Part shown: in pieces, positions 22,191 to 32,519 of the stretch
How positions within the stretch are numbered: position 1 is the first letter of the stretch
Layout of the letters: each line of letters begins with the position of its first letter
Assembly (NCBI RefSeq): GCF_027943255.1
Contig: NC_072897.1
Coordinates: 64,194,406-64,258,405 of the forward strand
DNA length: 64,000 nt
Reading direction: 5' to 3'
DNA from: Anastrepha obliqua
Lineage: Eukaryota > Arthropoda > Insecta > Diptera > Tephritidae
Translations under genes and position numbers: made by a program
Notes under the pieces: model-generated
What the model saw: the letters and a program-made list of their open reading frames with translations, nothing else
Told to the model about the DNA's origin: nothing
The model's database searches: none

Positions 22191-22419
22191 TTGGTGGTGT
22201 AGAAGCTTCTTTCTGAAATAGCTCGAAAGTGATATTATTGCCTCGGCAGGCAATGGCAAAACCTCCGAGTATATTTCTGCCATGAAAAAGCTCCTCAAAA
22301 AACTGTAGGTCCCTCCATTTGTGGAACAACATCAAGACGCACACCACAAATGGGAGGAGCTCGGCCAAACACCCAAAAATGGTGTACGCGCCAATTATAT
22401 ATATGTATATATATATATA
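22190..22419 (+). repeat. Dispersed short repeat with (TA)n tail
   Basis: The block runs from about AAGCTTCTTTCTG through CTCGGCAGGCAATGGC, GTGGAACAACATCAAGACGC and GGTGTACGCGCCAATTATAT into a (TA)n tail at about 22397-22419. From memory it is very common in tephritid fruit fly sequences. Gypsy B inserted in its tail. Family name not assigned. Confidence 0.55.
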
Positions 22420-22805
22420 TGTAGGAAATGACGGACACGACGAACAGACATAATAGGAGACAGAGCGCACAGTGTACGACCGGACTAATACGGACAACAA
22501 GGGAACGAAACAAAAAGACCGAAATGACCGTACCGCGAACATACCCAACGAAGACGTTGATGATACGAACGACAGGACAGATAATTATTGTAAACTGAAC
22601 CGCCATCAAGCGAGCAACGCATTAAAGAAACTGTTTGAATTAAAGAAATTGATAAGTTTGTGTAAAAAAGAAACTGTTTGAATTAAAGAAATTGATAAGT
22701 TTGTGTAATAAAGAAACTGTTTGAATTAAAGAAATTGATAAGTTTGTGTAATAAAGAAACTGTTGAATTGAAATAAGAACATTTGTTTGAACTCGGAATC
22801 CTACA
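22420..22805 (+). repeat. Gypsy B 5' LTR with internal tandem repeats
   Basis: 386 bp, TGTAGG...CCTACA. From about 22624 to 22765 a unit of about 43 bp (AAAGAAACTGTTTGAATTAA...) is repeated three times plus a partial copy. Two of the junctions contain AATAAA, so the LTR has reiterated candidate poly(A) signals. Confidence 0.9.
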
Positions 22806-22807
22806 AG

Positions 22808-22824
22808 TGGTGTCAGAAGTGAGA
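22808..22824 (+). promoter_or_regulatory. Putative primer-binding site of Gypsy B
   Basis: Two bases after the LTR the sequence is TGGTGTCAGAAGTGAGA, starting with TGG as expected for pairing to a tRNA 3' CCA end. The tRNA species was not determined. It differs from the Gypsy A site. Confidence 0.5.
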
Positions 22825-22867
22825 TTTCGGCCACAGTGAATTTAACAAGAGCGTTAACGGGATCGAT

Positions 22868-23036
22868 TGCAGTAGCAGCGAGACCAGAGTAGCAGCGGTA
22901 ACGGAACGGAGCAGCAGAGAGCGACTGCGCAAGTGACCGACGTTGGCAGTAGCAGCGAGACCAGAGTAGCAGCGGTAACGGATCGGAGCAGCAGAAAGCG
23001 ACTGCGCAAGTGACCGACGTCGGCAGAGCAGCGGCG
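22868..23036 (+). repeat. ~77-bp leader tandem duplication
   Basis: CAGTAGCAGCGAGACCAGAG begins at about 22870 and again at about 22947. The two G/C-rich units include CGACTGCGCAAGTGACCGAC and differ at few positions. They lie in the untranslated leader of Gypsy B and could affect packaging or translation. Confidence 0.75.
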
Positions 23037-23312
23037 GGACCAGAGCAGCGTGGGCGACAACGGCAGGAAAGGGTACCGCTAATATTGAACGTTATTTTAT
23101 ATCATTTAACGTTATTTTTTTTTGGAATGGTAAGCGCTAAGCGAATTAATTTTAAAATAATTTTGATTTAATTTTTAAAATTGAAGATTCGCTAGTGTTG
23201 CAAACTCATGCGAACATTTTTTTAATAACCGTATTTTCCTATTTACATTTTATTACACCAAATTGTTCATTCTTATTATTACTATTGTATAATTAAGCAA
23301 ACTCTGTAAGAC

Positions 23313-24085
23313 ATGGACCGAGACCAAATTTTAGCATTGACGGTAGACGGGTTGAGGGAACAGTTGGAAGGGTTGGGGTTGGACACAAGCGGACGTAAAG
23401 CGACATTACGAGACAAATTACTCGTACATTTCGGCCTGAATGCTAGCGACGGCGAAGAATCGGACTATGATGATGTAGCAAATAGGCGTGATACGCGTAG
23501 ACCGACGGCTGAACGTCCAACATTTACCCTTCGTGATATTGAAGATTCACTGACGAAGTTTAACGGATCAGGACAGCCTACATTTGAACAATGGATAGAA
23601 GAATTTGAAGATAACGCAATAGCAGTACAGTGGGGTGATCTACAACGATTTATATACAGCAAACAATTGTTAAAGGGTGCAGCGAAGCTTTTCGTTCGAA
23701 GTCAGAGCGGCATAAGCAGTTGGGATTCACTAAAATCAGCACTGCGTAGAGAATTTGGCACAAATATTTCATCGATCGAGATACATCGTGCTCTTCGTAA
23801 TCGTCGCCAGCGACAAGGAGAAGATCTTCGCGAATACCTGTACGCTATGATGGAGATTGGTAAACCGCTTAATTTAGATGACTCCAGCTTAATCGAATAT
23901 TTCATTGAAGGGATCAATGACACCAAAATCAACAAATCGAATTTATATCAGGCGACATGTGTACAAGATCTAAAGGAGCAAATAAAGGTCTATGAGAAGG
24001 TGAGATCAAATAGGCCTTCGTCTTCAAACGCGAAACAGGCACAACTAACATTCATGGGAAAAGTTTCAACGAGTTCTGGTGCAAT
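23313..24085 (+). pseudogene. Gypsy B gag, N-terminal part
   Basis: ATG 23313 opens MDRDQILALTVDGLREQLEG, which continues into a SAP-like helix-turn-helix pattern (Leu-rich, GLDTSGRKATLRDKL). Acidic sequence and a Gypsy-type capsid (FEQWIEEFEDNA, RREFGTNISSIEIHRAL, YFIEGINDTK) follow. Frame is lost at about 24070-24090: the zinc knuckles CFNCGDSSHFTRGC and CFKCGNEGHRASEC (about 24112-24225) lie two bases out of phase, in the frame that runs on into protease. The start is the first ATG after the leader and precedes conserved sequence. Confidence 0.82.
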
Positions 24086-24089
24086 AAGG

Positions 24090-24964
24090 TACTTAACGTT
24101 GTTACTGGTACGCGTTGTTTTAATTGCGGTGACAGTTCGCATTTTACTCGGGGCTGTCCGCGCAAGCGTTTTATATGTTTTAAATGCGGAAATGAAGGTC
24201 ATCGTGCTAGCGAATGCAAATACATAAAACAAGATTCGAAGCTCGAAAAGAATTCGGTAAACATGATGGGTGTAACAAAAAGCGGCCTAATTTTTAAAGA
24301 CATATATTTTAGCACATCTAATCAAACGGTTTCGGCATTAATTGACACCGGATCAGATTTATGTCTAATGCGTTACGACACACTGATGATGTTAAATTTA
24401 GATGTACAGCTGAACAAGGAGAGGCGGAAATTGGTAGGCATTGGTAATAGCACGCTAACAACAATCGGCAGCTTTACCATGCCTATGCAAATAGACGGCG
24501 TTTCATTAGATATAGCGTTCCACGTGACGAGAGAACGCGATTTAAGCTACTCTTTGGTAATAGGCAATGATGTTCTCAAACATGTTGACCTAATTATAAG
24601 GGAAGAAGGTGCTCTATTTCGAGAAAAGTTAGACGAAAACAGTGAAAGGAAACGTGCAGGCGGCCGACAGGTGATGGGACGAGGGCGAGCCGAAGAAAGT
24701 CCGGATGACGGTGCAGCGGTGTGCAAGGCAGTGGCTGGTAATTGCGCAAGTGCAAGTAGTGGTGATTCGATCGCCGAAGATTTAGATGCGTATTACGCAG
24801 GTATGAAGGATGCGGCTAGGAAGCTGAGAGAGGGCCCTAACACGCAACCATTGGTGGATGAGCGTCCACGTAGGCATGCAGAGATGCGAGGTAAAGATGA
24901 TCACAATCAGAACGGAAGTATGTGCACCCGCAGAACAGGGTGGTACATGAGTGTAATGCGGTAG
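24090..24964 (+). pseudogene. Gypsy B gag zinc knuckles and protease
   Basis: Two CCHC knuckles are followed by an aspartic protease (ALIDTGSDLCLMR near 24337, LVIGNDVLKHVDLI near 24557). A low-complexity, charged spacer (AGGRQVMGRGRAEE..., GNCASASSGDS) follows, and the frame stops at 24964. The RT frame is one shift away and overlaps it (24922 onward). In Gypsy A the same order is in a single frame, so these shifts are most likely lesions rather than programmed events. Confidence 0.78.
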
Positions 24965-27696
24965 TAGAGGAGCCTGTCGAACGAGAGCCAGCAAGCAACA
25001 TTGTAGAGTTAAAAGAAGAGTTCGGAAATCTTTGTCTAATAGAGAAAATGGAGGAAGACGTACATCACGGGACGGATCTCTTGCATCTGGGTAAAGCAGA
25101 AACGGTGGAGAATTTAATAATGGCCTACAAGCCTGTGAAGAAAAGGATTTCACCGGTGGAGATGAAAATTTTGCTCACCGACGACAATCCAGTATACGAG
25201 CGACCAAGACGTATGTCTTATGAAGACCGGAAGATAGTGGATGATCAAGTAGCGGATTGGCTAGCGGAAGGCATTACTCAGGTCAGTAATTCAAATTACA
25301 CGTCGCCAGTTGTGCTTGTCGGCAAGAAAGATGGCAGCAAACGTCTTTGCTGTGACTATAAAATTGTGGGTGACAACTTCCCAATACTGATGATTGACGA
25401 TGTTATCGAACAATTGCTAGGAGCTAATGTTTTTTCAACATTGGATCTTGCGAACGGATTTTTCCATGTCCCAGTAGAAGTAAGTTTAAGGAAGTATACC
25501 TCTTTCGTCACTCATAATGGTCAATATGAGTTCCGATACGTGCCGTTTGGAATATCTAATTCCCCCGCAGTTTTCTCAAGGTTCGTCTTTGCGGTATTGA
25601 AAGATCTGATTCAAAATGGAACGGTGATAGCTTATATGGATGACCTGATAATTCCTTTGAAGGATGAACTAGAAGGGTTCAAGAAGCTGATGTTGGTGTT
25701 GAAAAGGTCAGAAGCAAGTGGTCTGCAAGTCAAGTGGAACAAGTGTCAGTTCCTGAAAAGAAGGGTAGGGTTTCTCGGGTATATCATCGCTAACAGTACA
25801 ATTCAACCTTCGGATGCAAAGACAAACGCAATTAAAAATGTTCCTTTGCCCAACGATAAAAAATCCCTACAACGTTTTCTCGGACTAACATCGTACTTCA
25901 GGAGGTTTGTTGAGAATTATGCCGTGATCGCTAAACCACTTTCCGATCTGCTTAGAAGAGATACTAAGTTCGTCCTTCAAGACGACCAGATAGCAGCGTT
26001 CAAGCAACTTCAATTAGCTTTAACAAGTGCACCAGTCTTAAAACTATACAATCCGAAAGCGGTTACGGAAGTACACACTGATGCCAGTAGTTTGGGGTAC
26101 GGGGCGGTTCTACTGCAAAAAGACTACGATGACCAGGAGTTCCACCCGATTCAATACATGAGCCGTAAGACAAAGCCGAGCGAGGAGAAATACCATTCGT
26201 ACGAGTTGGAGGTACTGGCAGTCATCGAGGCACTCAAGAAATGGAGAGTCTACTTGCTGGGTATAAGGTTCAAGATAGTCACTGACTGTAACGCTTTCAC
26301 CATGACTATGAAGAAAAGGGACGTTCCACTTAGAGTTTCACGTTGGGCGATGTTTCTAAAGGATTTCAACTACGAAATTGAGCACCGTAGCGGCACGAAT
26401 ATGCGACATGTTGACGCTCTGAGCAGGATCTCATGCTTAATTTTAGAAGATTCATTGCGGCACCGGTTAAAGCAGGCACAACAACAGGATGGCTGGATAC
26501 GGGCTGCTCGTAGGGTACTGGAAAGGGACGACTACGAAGATTTCTATTTAAAACACGACGTTTTGTATAAAGACCCACTGAAGGAGCTCATAGACGTACC
26601 GTCGGCAATGGAAGAAGAGTTCATCAAAGTGGCGCATAGGCAAGGTCATTTCTCAGTTAAGAGGACGCAAGATGCGGTGGAGAGGTCATACTATATACCA
26701 CAACTCAATAGTAAGGTTGCCCAAGTAGTAAAAGGTTGTATAGAATGTTTAGTGACCAATTCCAAGACTGGGAAAAAGGAGGGCTACTTGAACCCAATAA
26801 ATAAAGAAGACAAGCCGCTAGGAACATTTCATATCGACCATGTGAGTCCGGTGGAACCTACTAAAAAGGCATATAATTATATTTTAGTAGTAATAGACGC
26901 TTTCTCGAAGTTTGTTTGGCTCTATCCAACAAGGAAAACCGTCGTCCACCGATTGCAGAGGCAGTCCGCAGTTTTCGGGAACCCGAAGCGAATAATCACG
27001 GACAGAGGTTCCGCTTTTACCTCGAATCATTTTAAGAGCTACTGCGAGAGCGAGCAAATCGAACATCTGCTGATAGCAACCGAAGTGCCACGCGGGAATG
27101 GACAGGTCGAGCAAATACATCGAGTGGTGATGTCAATGATAGCAAAACTGTGTCTGGAGAATCCTGGAAAATGGTATACGCAGGTAAATCGCGTTCAGCG
27201 ATTCCTTAACAGCACCCCAGCGCGCAGCACTAAATCATCGCCGTTTAAGATATTGACAGGTCTAGAGATGCGAGTCGTGGGCATTCCGCAATTGCAAGAA
27301 TTACTGGAGAACGAGGCTATCGACGAGATGGATGCAGAGAGAGAAGAAGCGCGTCGTCAAGCCCGGGAGAACATTGTCATTATTCAAGAAGAAAATCGAC
27401 GGACTTACAACGCAAACCGAAGAACAGAACCCGAATATGCCATCGACGAGCTAGTAGCCATTAAGCGAACGCAGTATGGAGTGGGACTAAAGTTGAAGCC
27501 GAAATATCTGGGTCCATATAAAATCGTGAAGAAGATGAGACGTAAGCGATACACTGTGGAAAAGATTGGCGATCACGAAGGCCAAGGTCGAACCACGACA
27601 TTGGCTGAGTTCATGAAAAGATGGGATCCCTCATTCGGGCCGAATGAGCGCGCAGGATGGCCGAATGTAGGAAATGACGGACACGAACAGACATAA
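24922..27696 (+). CDS. Gypsy B pol (RT, RNase H, integrase)
   Basis: Long open frame of 924 codons. RT starts with SPVEMKILLTDDNP and has YMDD near 25635; RNase H has HTDASSLGYG near 26073; the integrase zinc finger (HRQGHF...CIECL) is near 26636-26755; integrase catalytic sites are HIDHVSP (26829), ITDRGSAFTS (26995) and GQVEQIH (27100). Compared with Gypsy A about four residues are missing after RLCCDY (near 25360) and about three near the LYPTRKT segment (26930), both in frame, so the enzyme may be inactive. The frame ends in the 3' LTR after a PNVG sequence, as in Gypsy A. Confidence 0.88.
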   Translation: MHPQNRVVHECNAVVEEPVEREPASNIVELKEEFGNLCLIEKMEEDVHHGTDLLHLGKAETVENLIMAYKPVKKRISPVEMKILLTDDNPVYERPRRMSYEDRKIVDDQVADWLAEGITQVSNSNYTSPVVLVGKKDGSKRLCCDYKIVGDNFPILMIDDVIEQLLGANVFSTLDLANGFFHVPVEVSLRKYTSFVTHNGQYEFRYVPFGISNSPAVFSRFVFAVLKDLIQNGTVIAYMDDLIIPLKDELEGFKKLMLVLKRSEASGLQVKWNKCQFLKRRVGFLGYIIANSTIQPSDAKTNAIKNVPLPNDKKSLQRFLGLTSYFRRFVENYAVIAKPLSDLLRRDTKFVLQDDQIAAFKQLQLALTSAPVLKLYNPKAVTEVHTDASSLGYGAVLLQKDYDDQEFHPIQYMSRKTKPSEEKYHSYELEVLAVIEALKKWRVYLLGIRFKIVTDCNAFTMTMKKRDVPLRVSRWAMFLKDFNYEIEHRSGTNMRHVDALSRISCLILEDSLRHRLKQAQQQDGWIRAARRVLERDDYEDFYLKHDVLYKDPLKELIDVPSAMEEEFIKVAHRQGHFSVKRTQDAVERSYYIPQLNSKVAQVVKGCIECLVTNSKTGKKEGYLNPINKEDKPLGTFHIDHVSPVEPTKKAYNYILVVIDAFSKFVWLYPTRKTVVHRLQRQSAVFGNPKRIITDRGSAFTSNHFKSYCESEQIEHLLIATEVPRGNGQVEQIHRVVMSMIAKLCLENPGKWYTQVNRVQRFLNSTPARSTKSSPFKILTGLEMRVVGIPQLQELLENEAIDEMDAEREEARRQARENIVIIQEENRRTYNANRRTEPEYAIDELVAIKRTQYGVGLKLKPKYLGPYKIVKKMRRKRYTVEKIGDHEGQGRTTTLAEFMKRWDPSFGPNERAGWPNVGNDGHEQT

Positions 27697-28048
27697 TAGG
27701 ATACAGAGCGCACAGTGTACGACCGGACTAATACGGACAACAAGGGAACGAAACAAAAAGACCGAAATGACCGTACCGCGAACATACCCAACGAAGACGT
27801 TGATGATACGAACGACAGGACAGATAATTATTGTAAACTGAACCGCCATCAAGCGAGCAACGCATTAAAGAAACTGTTTGAATTAAAGAAATTGATAAGT
27901 TTGTGTAAAAAAGAAACTGTTTGAATTAAAGAAATTGATAAGTTTGTGTAATAAAGAAACTGTTTGAATTAAAGAAATTGATAAGTTTGTGTAATAAAGA
28001 AACTGTTGAATTGAAATAAGAACATTTGTTTGAACTCGGAATCCTACA
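27666..28048 (+). repeat. Gypsy B 3' LTR
   Basis: 383 bp, matching the 5' LTR except for loss of 3 bp near the start and one G/T difference. Contains the same 43-bp internal repeats. Confidence 0.9.
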
Positions 28049-28225
28049 TATATATTAGCTTAAAATTAATTCGCTTTAATGTTTTAACATCAAAATCTTT
28101 TTTAACAAGCATATGGCAAGAAATCAAGCTTGAATCGATAGATGTGTGCCATGAAACATATGATATGATGGTATCAGTAGTGACAAAAAAAGGTTAGTAA
28201 TATTTGTGTGTTTTCGCAATCTGCC

Positions 28226-28860
28226 CATGGAGATAAGTTACTCTTGATGAATCCTACTATGCTCGAGGAGCTTGTTTCGAAATTACCCATGAGCAAACGG
28301 ATTGAACAGGCGAGCTTTGCAGCGTTAATGCAGCCATATGCCACGGTGAAGCTTTTAGTGATTGGCTCACCAAGTTAGCCAACGTTATTTGTACCGTCTG
28401 CATTGAATATAGACAAAGGGAGTCGAAATCCCGCACCGTTTTGCACACAGTCGTGCCGGAACGAACGTTGAGGTGCCCTATTTGCGGGGGCCAACATAAG
28501 CCCGTAGGTTGTGCGCGATTCCTAGAATATTCCGTCCCAAGCAGGTGGGACGAAGCGAAAAGGTATCGTATATGTTTTACTTGTCTCAATTGAGGTCACA
28601 GTAAACGCGGTTGTCAACGACGCAGGCCATCTGGCATTGGGGAATGCCGAAGGGTGCATCACAAGTTTTACACGAAACAGGGGACAACCGCAGCAATTTG
28701 TCAATACAGTCAACATCGCCCCATGCATATAACAGGTCAACTTATGGCATCAATGCAAGTTCCCTGCACCGGCTTACAACAACGCAGCATTCACCTCATA
28801 GCGAGCAGCCGTCACAAGATTCGGAACAATCAGTTCTAAGTTGCAGTTCCGTCAAAAGCA
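28226..28860 (+). pseudogene. BEL/Pao gag fragment
   Basis: Readable stretches are LVSKLPMSKRIEQASFAAL, then LRCPICGGQHKPVGCARF, SRWDEAKRYRICFTCL, a stop, and GHSKRGCQRRR. These match the capsid end and the CxxC...H...C double knuckle of BEL/Pao Gag proteins, which package element RNA. At least one frameshift (near 28365) and a nonsense codon are present. Confidence 0.72.
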
Positions 28861-28919
28861 AGCTTCTGTTCCGTATCCTGCCAGTTACGCGGGCACCAAA
28901 GGCGCGTCGACACCTACGC

Positions 28920-29095
28920 ACTTGCCAAACTGCGTCACGCTGAGCAACGGCGCAGATATTCAGGTAGAAGCAACAGGGCGCTCTCCCACCCTGAATTAAT
29001 ACTTAATGGTAAGTAATTACCAAGCTGCGACGCGCTGAACAATAACGCAGATTTCATGAAAAGGCAATAGGCCGCTCCCCCTCCCGTGAAGTATT
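28920..29095 (+). repeat. Diverged direct duplication inside BEL/Pao
   Basis: CAAACTGCGTCACGCTGAGC (about 28925) and CAAGCTGCGACGCGCTGAAC (about 29021) start two related stretches, each continuing into GCAGAT...AGGCAA/CAACAGG...CGCTC. Spacing is about 96 bp. Confidence 0.55.
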
Positions 29096-29239
29096 ACCAA
29101 ACGGCCGACTCGAGGGAGGGAAACGGAGATGGGATGGGTTTTTAGTGGGTGAGTCGAAAGACAAGTCCCACACTTTTCGGCTTGCAATGCTTTTTGCCAC
29201 CTCCATAAAAAAAAAAATAAAAAAAAACCTACGCACTTC

Positions 29240-30720
29240 TAGACGAAGGATCATCTACCACCATGGTTGACAACACTCTTCAGAATTTAAGCCTACAGTG
29301 GTTTGGAGGACACGCAGCGCAGGAGCCAGCGCTGGTGGTCGATTTACTCATCAGCGGTGTCAGTATGGAAAACGACACAAACTTCGTAGCGTGTACGCGG
29401 TGTCGAACTTGCAGCTTTCTTTGCAAAGCTTGAGCAGAGACGTTTTAAGCTGTGGTGCTAAGCATGTACGATCGTTGCCATTACAGTGTTACACATGGGT
29501 CTACCCCAAGTTGTTGATTGGTCTTGATCCTTGCCATTTGGGTTTGCCGTCGATTACCATGAAAACGAAGAGCAGTGGTCCTTTTGTTGCGAATACGGAA
29601 TTAGGGTGGGTGGTTTTTGGCCCAACTACATTACCATCGGCGCCCTCGTACTGTGAAGGCAATATTGGATCATCATTACGGCGATGACTTTGTGGATAGC
29701 TTCAGTTCGGAGGAAGAAGCGATCGCTATGTCGAGACATGTACAAGCGATTCACAGGAATGCCGGGTTAAAGCTTCTTAGTTTGACATCTAATTCATCGA
29801 CCGTAGTATCTGCACTTGGTGGTACTCATGATACAGAAGCGATTGCCGGGAAAGAGGACACGCTGGTCGAACGGATACTTGGTTTGTTTTGGCAGTCGTC
29901 ATCAGATCGTTTTGATTTGAAGTTGAAATTCCATAACATAGATGCAGCAGTGGTGAAAGGATGCAGACGCCCCACTAAAAGAGAACTGCTAAGCATCGTC
30001 ATGTCTTATGCGTGAAGTGTGGAAACACGAAATCCTTTGGGACGAGGTATTGCCAGACACCATCAATGCCGCGTGGAAGAAGTGGCATAAACAATTATCA
30101 GCAGCTGCCAACTACAATATACCTCGGTTTCATTTTCACAATGGATCACCTCATAACCTGCAGCTCCACGTAATGTAGACGCCAGTGACGTTGCCTTCGC
30201 CGCTGTTGCCTATTGGAGATGTCAAAACTCATTGGGTGAAATAGAAGTGGTATTTGTATCTGCAAAGTCAAAATTTGCGCCAAGAAATACCTTTACTGTT
30301 CGATGGCTTGAAATTCAAGCAGCGGTTTTGGGCACTCGTCTTATGCTTCGCGAAGAGCACTCCGTCGTCATCGAGAACTGCGTACTATGGAGCGACTCAA
30401 AGACTGTGATCAAATGGATCCAAAGCAAGCGTCGGCGTTACAAGCATTTTGTGCAGCGCAGGGTAGCAGAGATTTTGACCGCCACAAGCACTAAAAATTG
30501 GAGACGGCTGCCCACAACACAAAATGTAGCTGACGAAGCTACACGTACAAACGATCACATCGTTTTTAGCCCAACAGCGCTAACAGCGCTTGGTCATATG
30601 AACACCAGTTTTTACAGCAGGAAGAGCATGACTGGCCTTCTGAAGACGCCACCGTTATCAGTTATGATGAATCTGAAGAAGAGCTTCGCCCAAATTCGCC
30701 TTGGTCATTACGAGTTGTAA
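29240..30720 (+). pseudogene. BEL/Pao pol fragments (protease, RT, RNase H)
   Basis: The A17-type protease begins LDEGSSTTMVDNTLQNLSL (about 29244) with the expected Asp, and ends PKLLIGLDPCHLGLPS (about 29507-29555). RT pieces follow (FSSEEEAIAMSRHVQAIH; GRRPTKREL-like CRRPTKRELLSIV), then EVWKHEILWDEVLP and an RNase H with WLEIQAAVLGTRL and LWSDSKTVIKWIQSKRRR (about 30310-30440). Stops and frame changes occur near 29690, 30015 and 30180. The YxDD region is not readable as one frame. Confidence 0.75.
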
Positions 30721-31046
30721 CTTTTTGAATTTTAAAAACGTTTCTACTTTTAACCGATTGGAGAGGTCAACTGCTTGGGTTTTGCGTTTCATCAATTATA
30801 GCCGTTACCGCATTCAGCCAGGCAGATGCTATGGTTTGACTGCGAAGGAGATTGAAAATGCTAAACACCTTTTATGCCGCATGGTACAGCGCGAGGTTTA
30901 TGCTGAGGAGTTTCAATCCATTGAAAAGGGTATTGGAATTGGTTGTAATAGCACACTGATACAACTTTCGCCGTAAGAGGAGGGCATTCTGCGTGTGAAG
31001 GGACGCATCGACGCTGCCAGCTGGCTTCCAATTAGCACGCGACAGC
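30701..31046 (+). pseudogene. BEL/Pao integrase N-terminus, truncated
   Basis: Reads LERSTAWVLRFINYSRY, then TAKEIENAKHLLCRMVQREV, and after a stop EEGILRVKGRIDAASWLP. These are typical of the region just before the BEL/Pao integrase zinc finger. Sequence beyond 31046 no longer matches. Confidence 0.65.
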
Positions 31047-31214
31047 ACTTGTATGTATGTATGTAACGGAATCTTTGAGCTTAATTTTCACTGGCTTCTA
31101 AAAATCGACTTGGAATTTTGCACACCTATCAAGGACCGATGACAATGCAATAATTTGATAAAAGTTTTCCATTATCCTTATTACGATTGCCAGGATTAAT
31201 ATTTTCTTTTTTTA

Positions 31215-32519
31215 CATGTGGGCAAAAAGTAAGGCGAGTTTGGTTGTAAAATGAAAAATCTTTATTTATTCTTGCAAATCAATTTCATCCCCTTCAAAAT
31301 AATCTCCTCTCGATGAAATACACTTATGCCAACGATTTTTCCAATCCCCGAAACATGCCAAATAGTCCATTTCCGGTATAGCCATCAGCACCTCCTTCGA
31401 TTCAGCTTTTATCTCCTCAATCGACTCGAAACGCGTTCCCCGGAGTGGTCTCTTGAGTTTTGGGAATAGCCAGAAGTCACACCGAGCCAAATCAGGTGAA
31501 TACGGTGGTTGCGGAACGATATGCGTGGAATTTTTGGCGAAATGGTCACGAAGAACGCGGTGCAGTGTGAGACGGTGCATTATCGTGATGCAAAAACCAA
31601 GAGTTGTTGGCCCATAATTCTGGTCTTTTTAGACGAATTGCTTCACGTAAACGACGCATAAACCTCAAATAATATTCCTTATTAACAGTTTGGCCAGGTG
31701 GAAGGAATTCATAGTGCACCACACGACGAAAATCGAAAAAAACTGTCATCATGACCTTTATTTTTGAACGACTTTGACGTGCTCTTTTCGGTCTGGCCTC
31801 GCCTTTAGCACGATATTCGCTTGATTGGTCGGTTGTTTCAGGGTCGTAAGCATAAATCCAAGCTCATCTCCCGTAATGATGCATTTGAACTTGTCCTGAT
31901 AGTCTGAAAGCATTGTTTCACACACATCAACGCGACGACTTTTTTCCAAGAAATTGAGAGTTTTCGGTACCAAACGAGATTTGACTTTTCGTAGGCCCAA
32001 ATGGTCTTTCAAAATGGTTTTCACAGATCCTTCTGATATTCCGATCATATCAGTAAGGTCTTTAAAAGTCAACCGACGATTTTTGAGCACTAACTCCTTC
32101 ACTTTATTGACGTGTTGGTCATCTGTTGACATCGATAGTCGTCCGGAGCGCTCCGAGTCATCAACACGTGCTCGACCCTCTTTGAAGTCTTTGTATCACC
32201 TATAAACATTTTTCTGCGACATGGTCGAATCACCAAATGCCTTCTGCATGCTAAATGTTTCCGCAGCCGAAATTTCATTCCGCAAACAAAATTTGATGGC
32301 ACTTCTCTGCTCAATCAAATCAGACATTGTAAAAATCGAAAAATGCACTCTTGGTCGTTTGGTAAACACAAGCGTAAATATATTACTGATAATGACATTC
32401 ACATGAAAGTTGGTCCAGATGTTATTAACAGTGCTGCCAACTCATGAAAAAAATAACTAGAGCGAAATTTTAATGCCGCGAACTTTGACAAATAAATTCA
32501 CCTTACTTTTTGCCCACAG
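31215..32519 (-). mobile_element. mariner DNA transposon, near full length
   Basis: Inverted termini share TGTGGGCAAAAAGTAAGG, with a 1-bp difference at the outer end (CATGTGGG against CTGTGGG), flanked by TA on both sides (31213-31214, 32520-32521). Length 1,305 bp is normal for mariner. The transposase on minus is interrupted by one stop and two frameshifts. Confidence 0.88.
31266..32324 (-). pseudogene. mariner transposase (DD34D) pseudogene
   Basis: It starts MSDLIEQRSAIKFCLRNE near 32324. A TGA replaces Trp in the YRWYKDFKEG block (about 32196). It then continues through FKDLTDMIGISEGSVKTIL, KCIITGDELG (first Asp, about 31870), a frameshift near 31795, FFDFRRVVHYEFLPPGQTVN, WFLHHDNAPSH (second Asp, about 31590), another shift, and YSPDLARCDFWLFPKLKRP (third Asp, about 31480), ending EIDLQE at 31266. 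The three catalytic Asp residues remain but the gene cannot make full-length protein. Confidence 0.85.

Larger units (their letters stand above)
22420..28048 (+). mobile_element. Ty3/Gypsy LTR retrotransposon B (mdg3-like)
   Basis: LTRs at 22420-22805 and 27666-28048 differ by one 3-bp deletion and one substitution seen by eye. TATA flanks both ends, compatible with a 4-bp duplication but ambiguous because the site is a TA microsatellite. The interior has a repeated leader, gag with a SAP-like start, then protease, RT, RNase H and integrase, and no env. Gag and pol are broken by frameshifts. Confidence 0.92.
28226..31046 (+). mobile_element. BEL/Pao LTR retrotransposon remnant
   Basis: In order on plus: Gag capsid tail, Gag knuckles, protease of the A17 type, RT, RNase H and the start of the integrase zinc-binding region. 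No LTR was found on either side and the integrase core is missing. The pieces are in several frames with stops, so this is an old copy. It ends near 31046 in a TGTA repeat. Confidence 0.8.

Noticed and set aside
22295..22609. Minus-strand frames rich in Tyr/Ile across the Gypsy B LTR edge
   Set aside because: They arise from the (TA)n microsatellite and LTR antisense, and a copy recurs at the 3' LTR.
24900..24970. Programmed protease/RT frameshift in Gypsy B
   Set aside because: The close relative Gypsy A has gag-pol in one frame, and no slippery heptamer was evident.
32196..32402. Separate small gene antisense to the mariner start
   Set aside because: It reads in the same frame as the main transposase segment, split only by a Trp-to-stop change.
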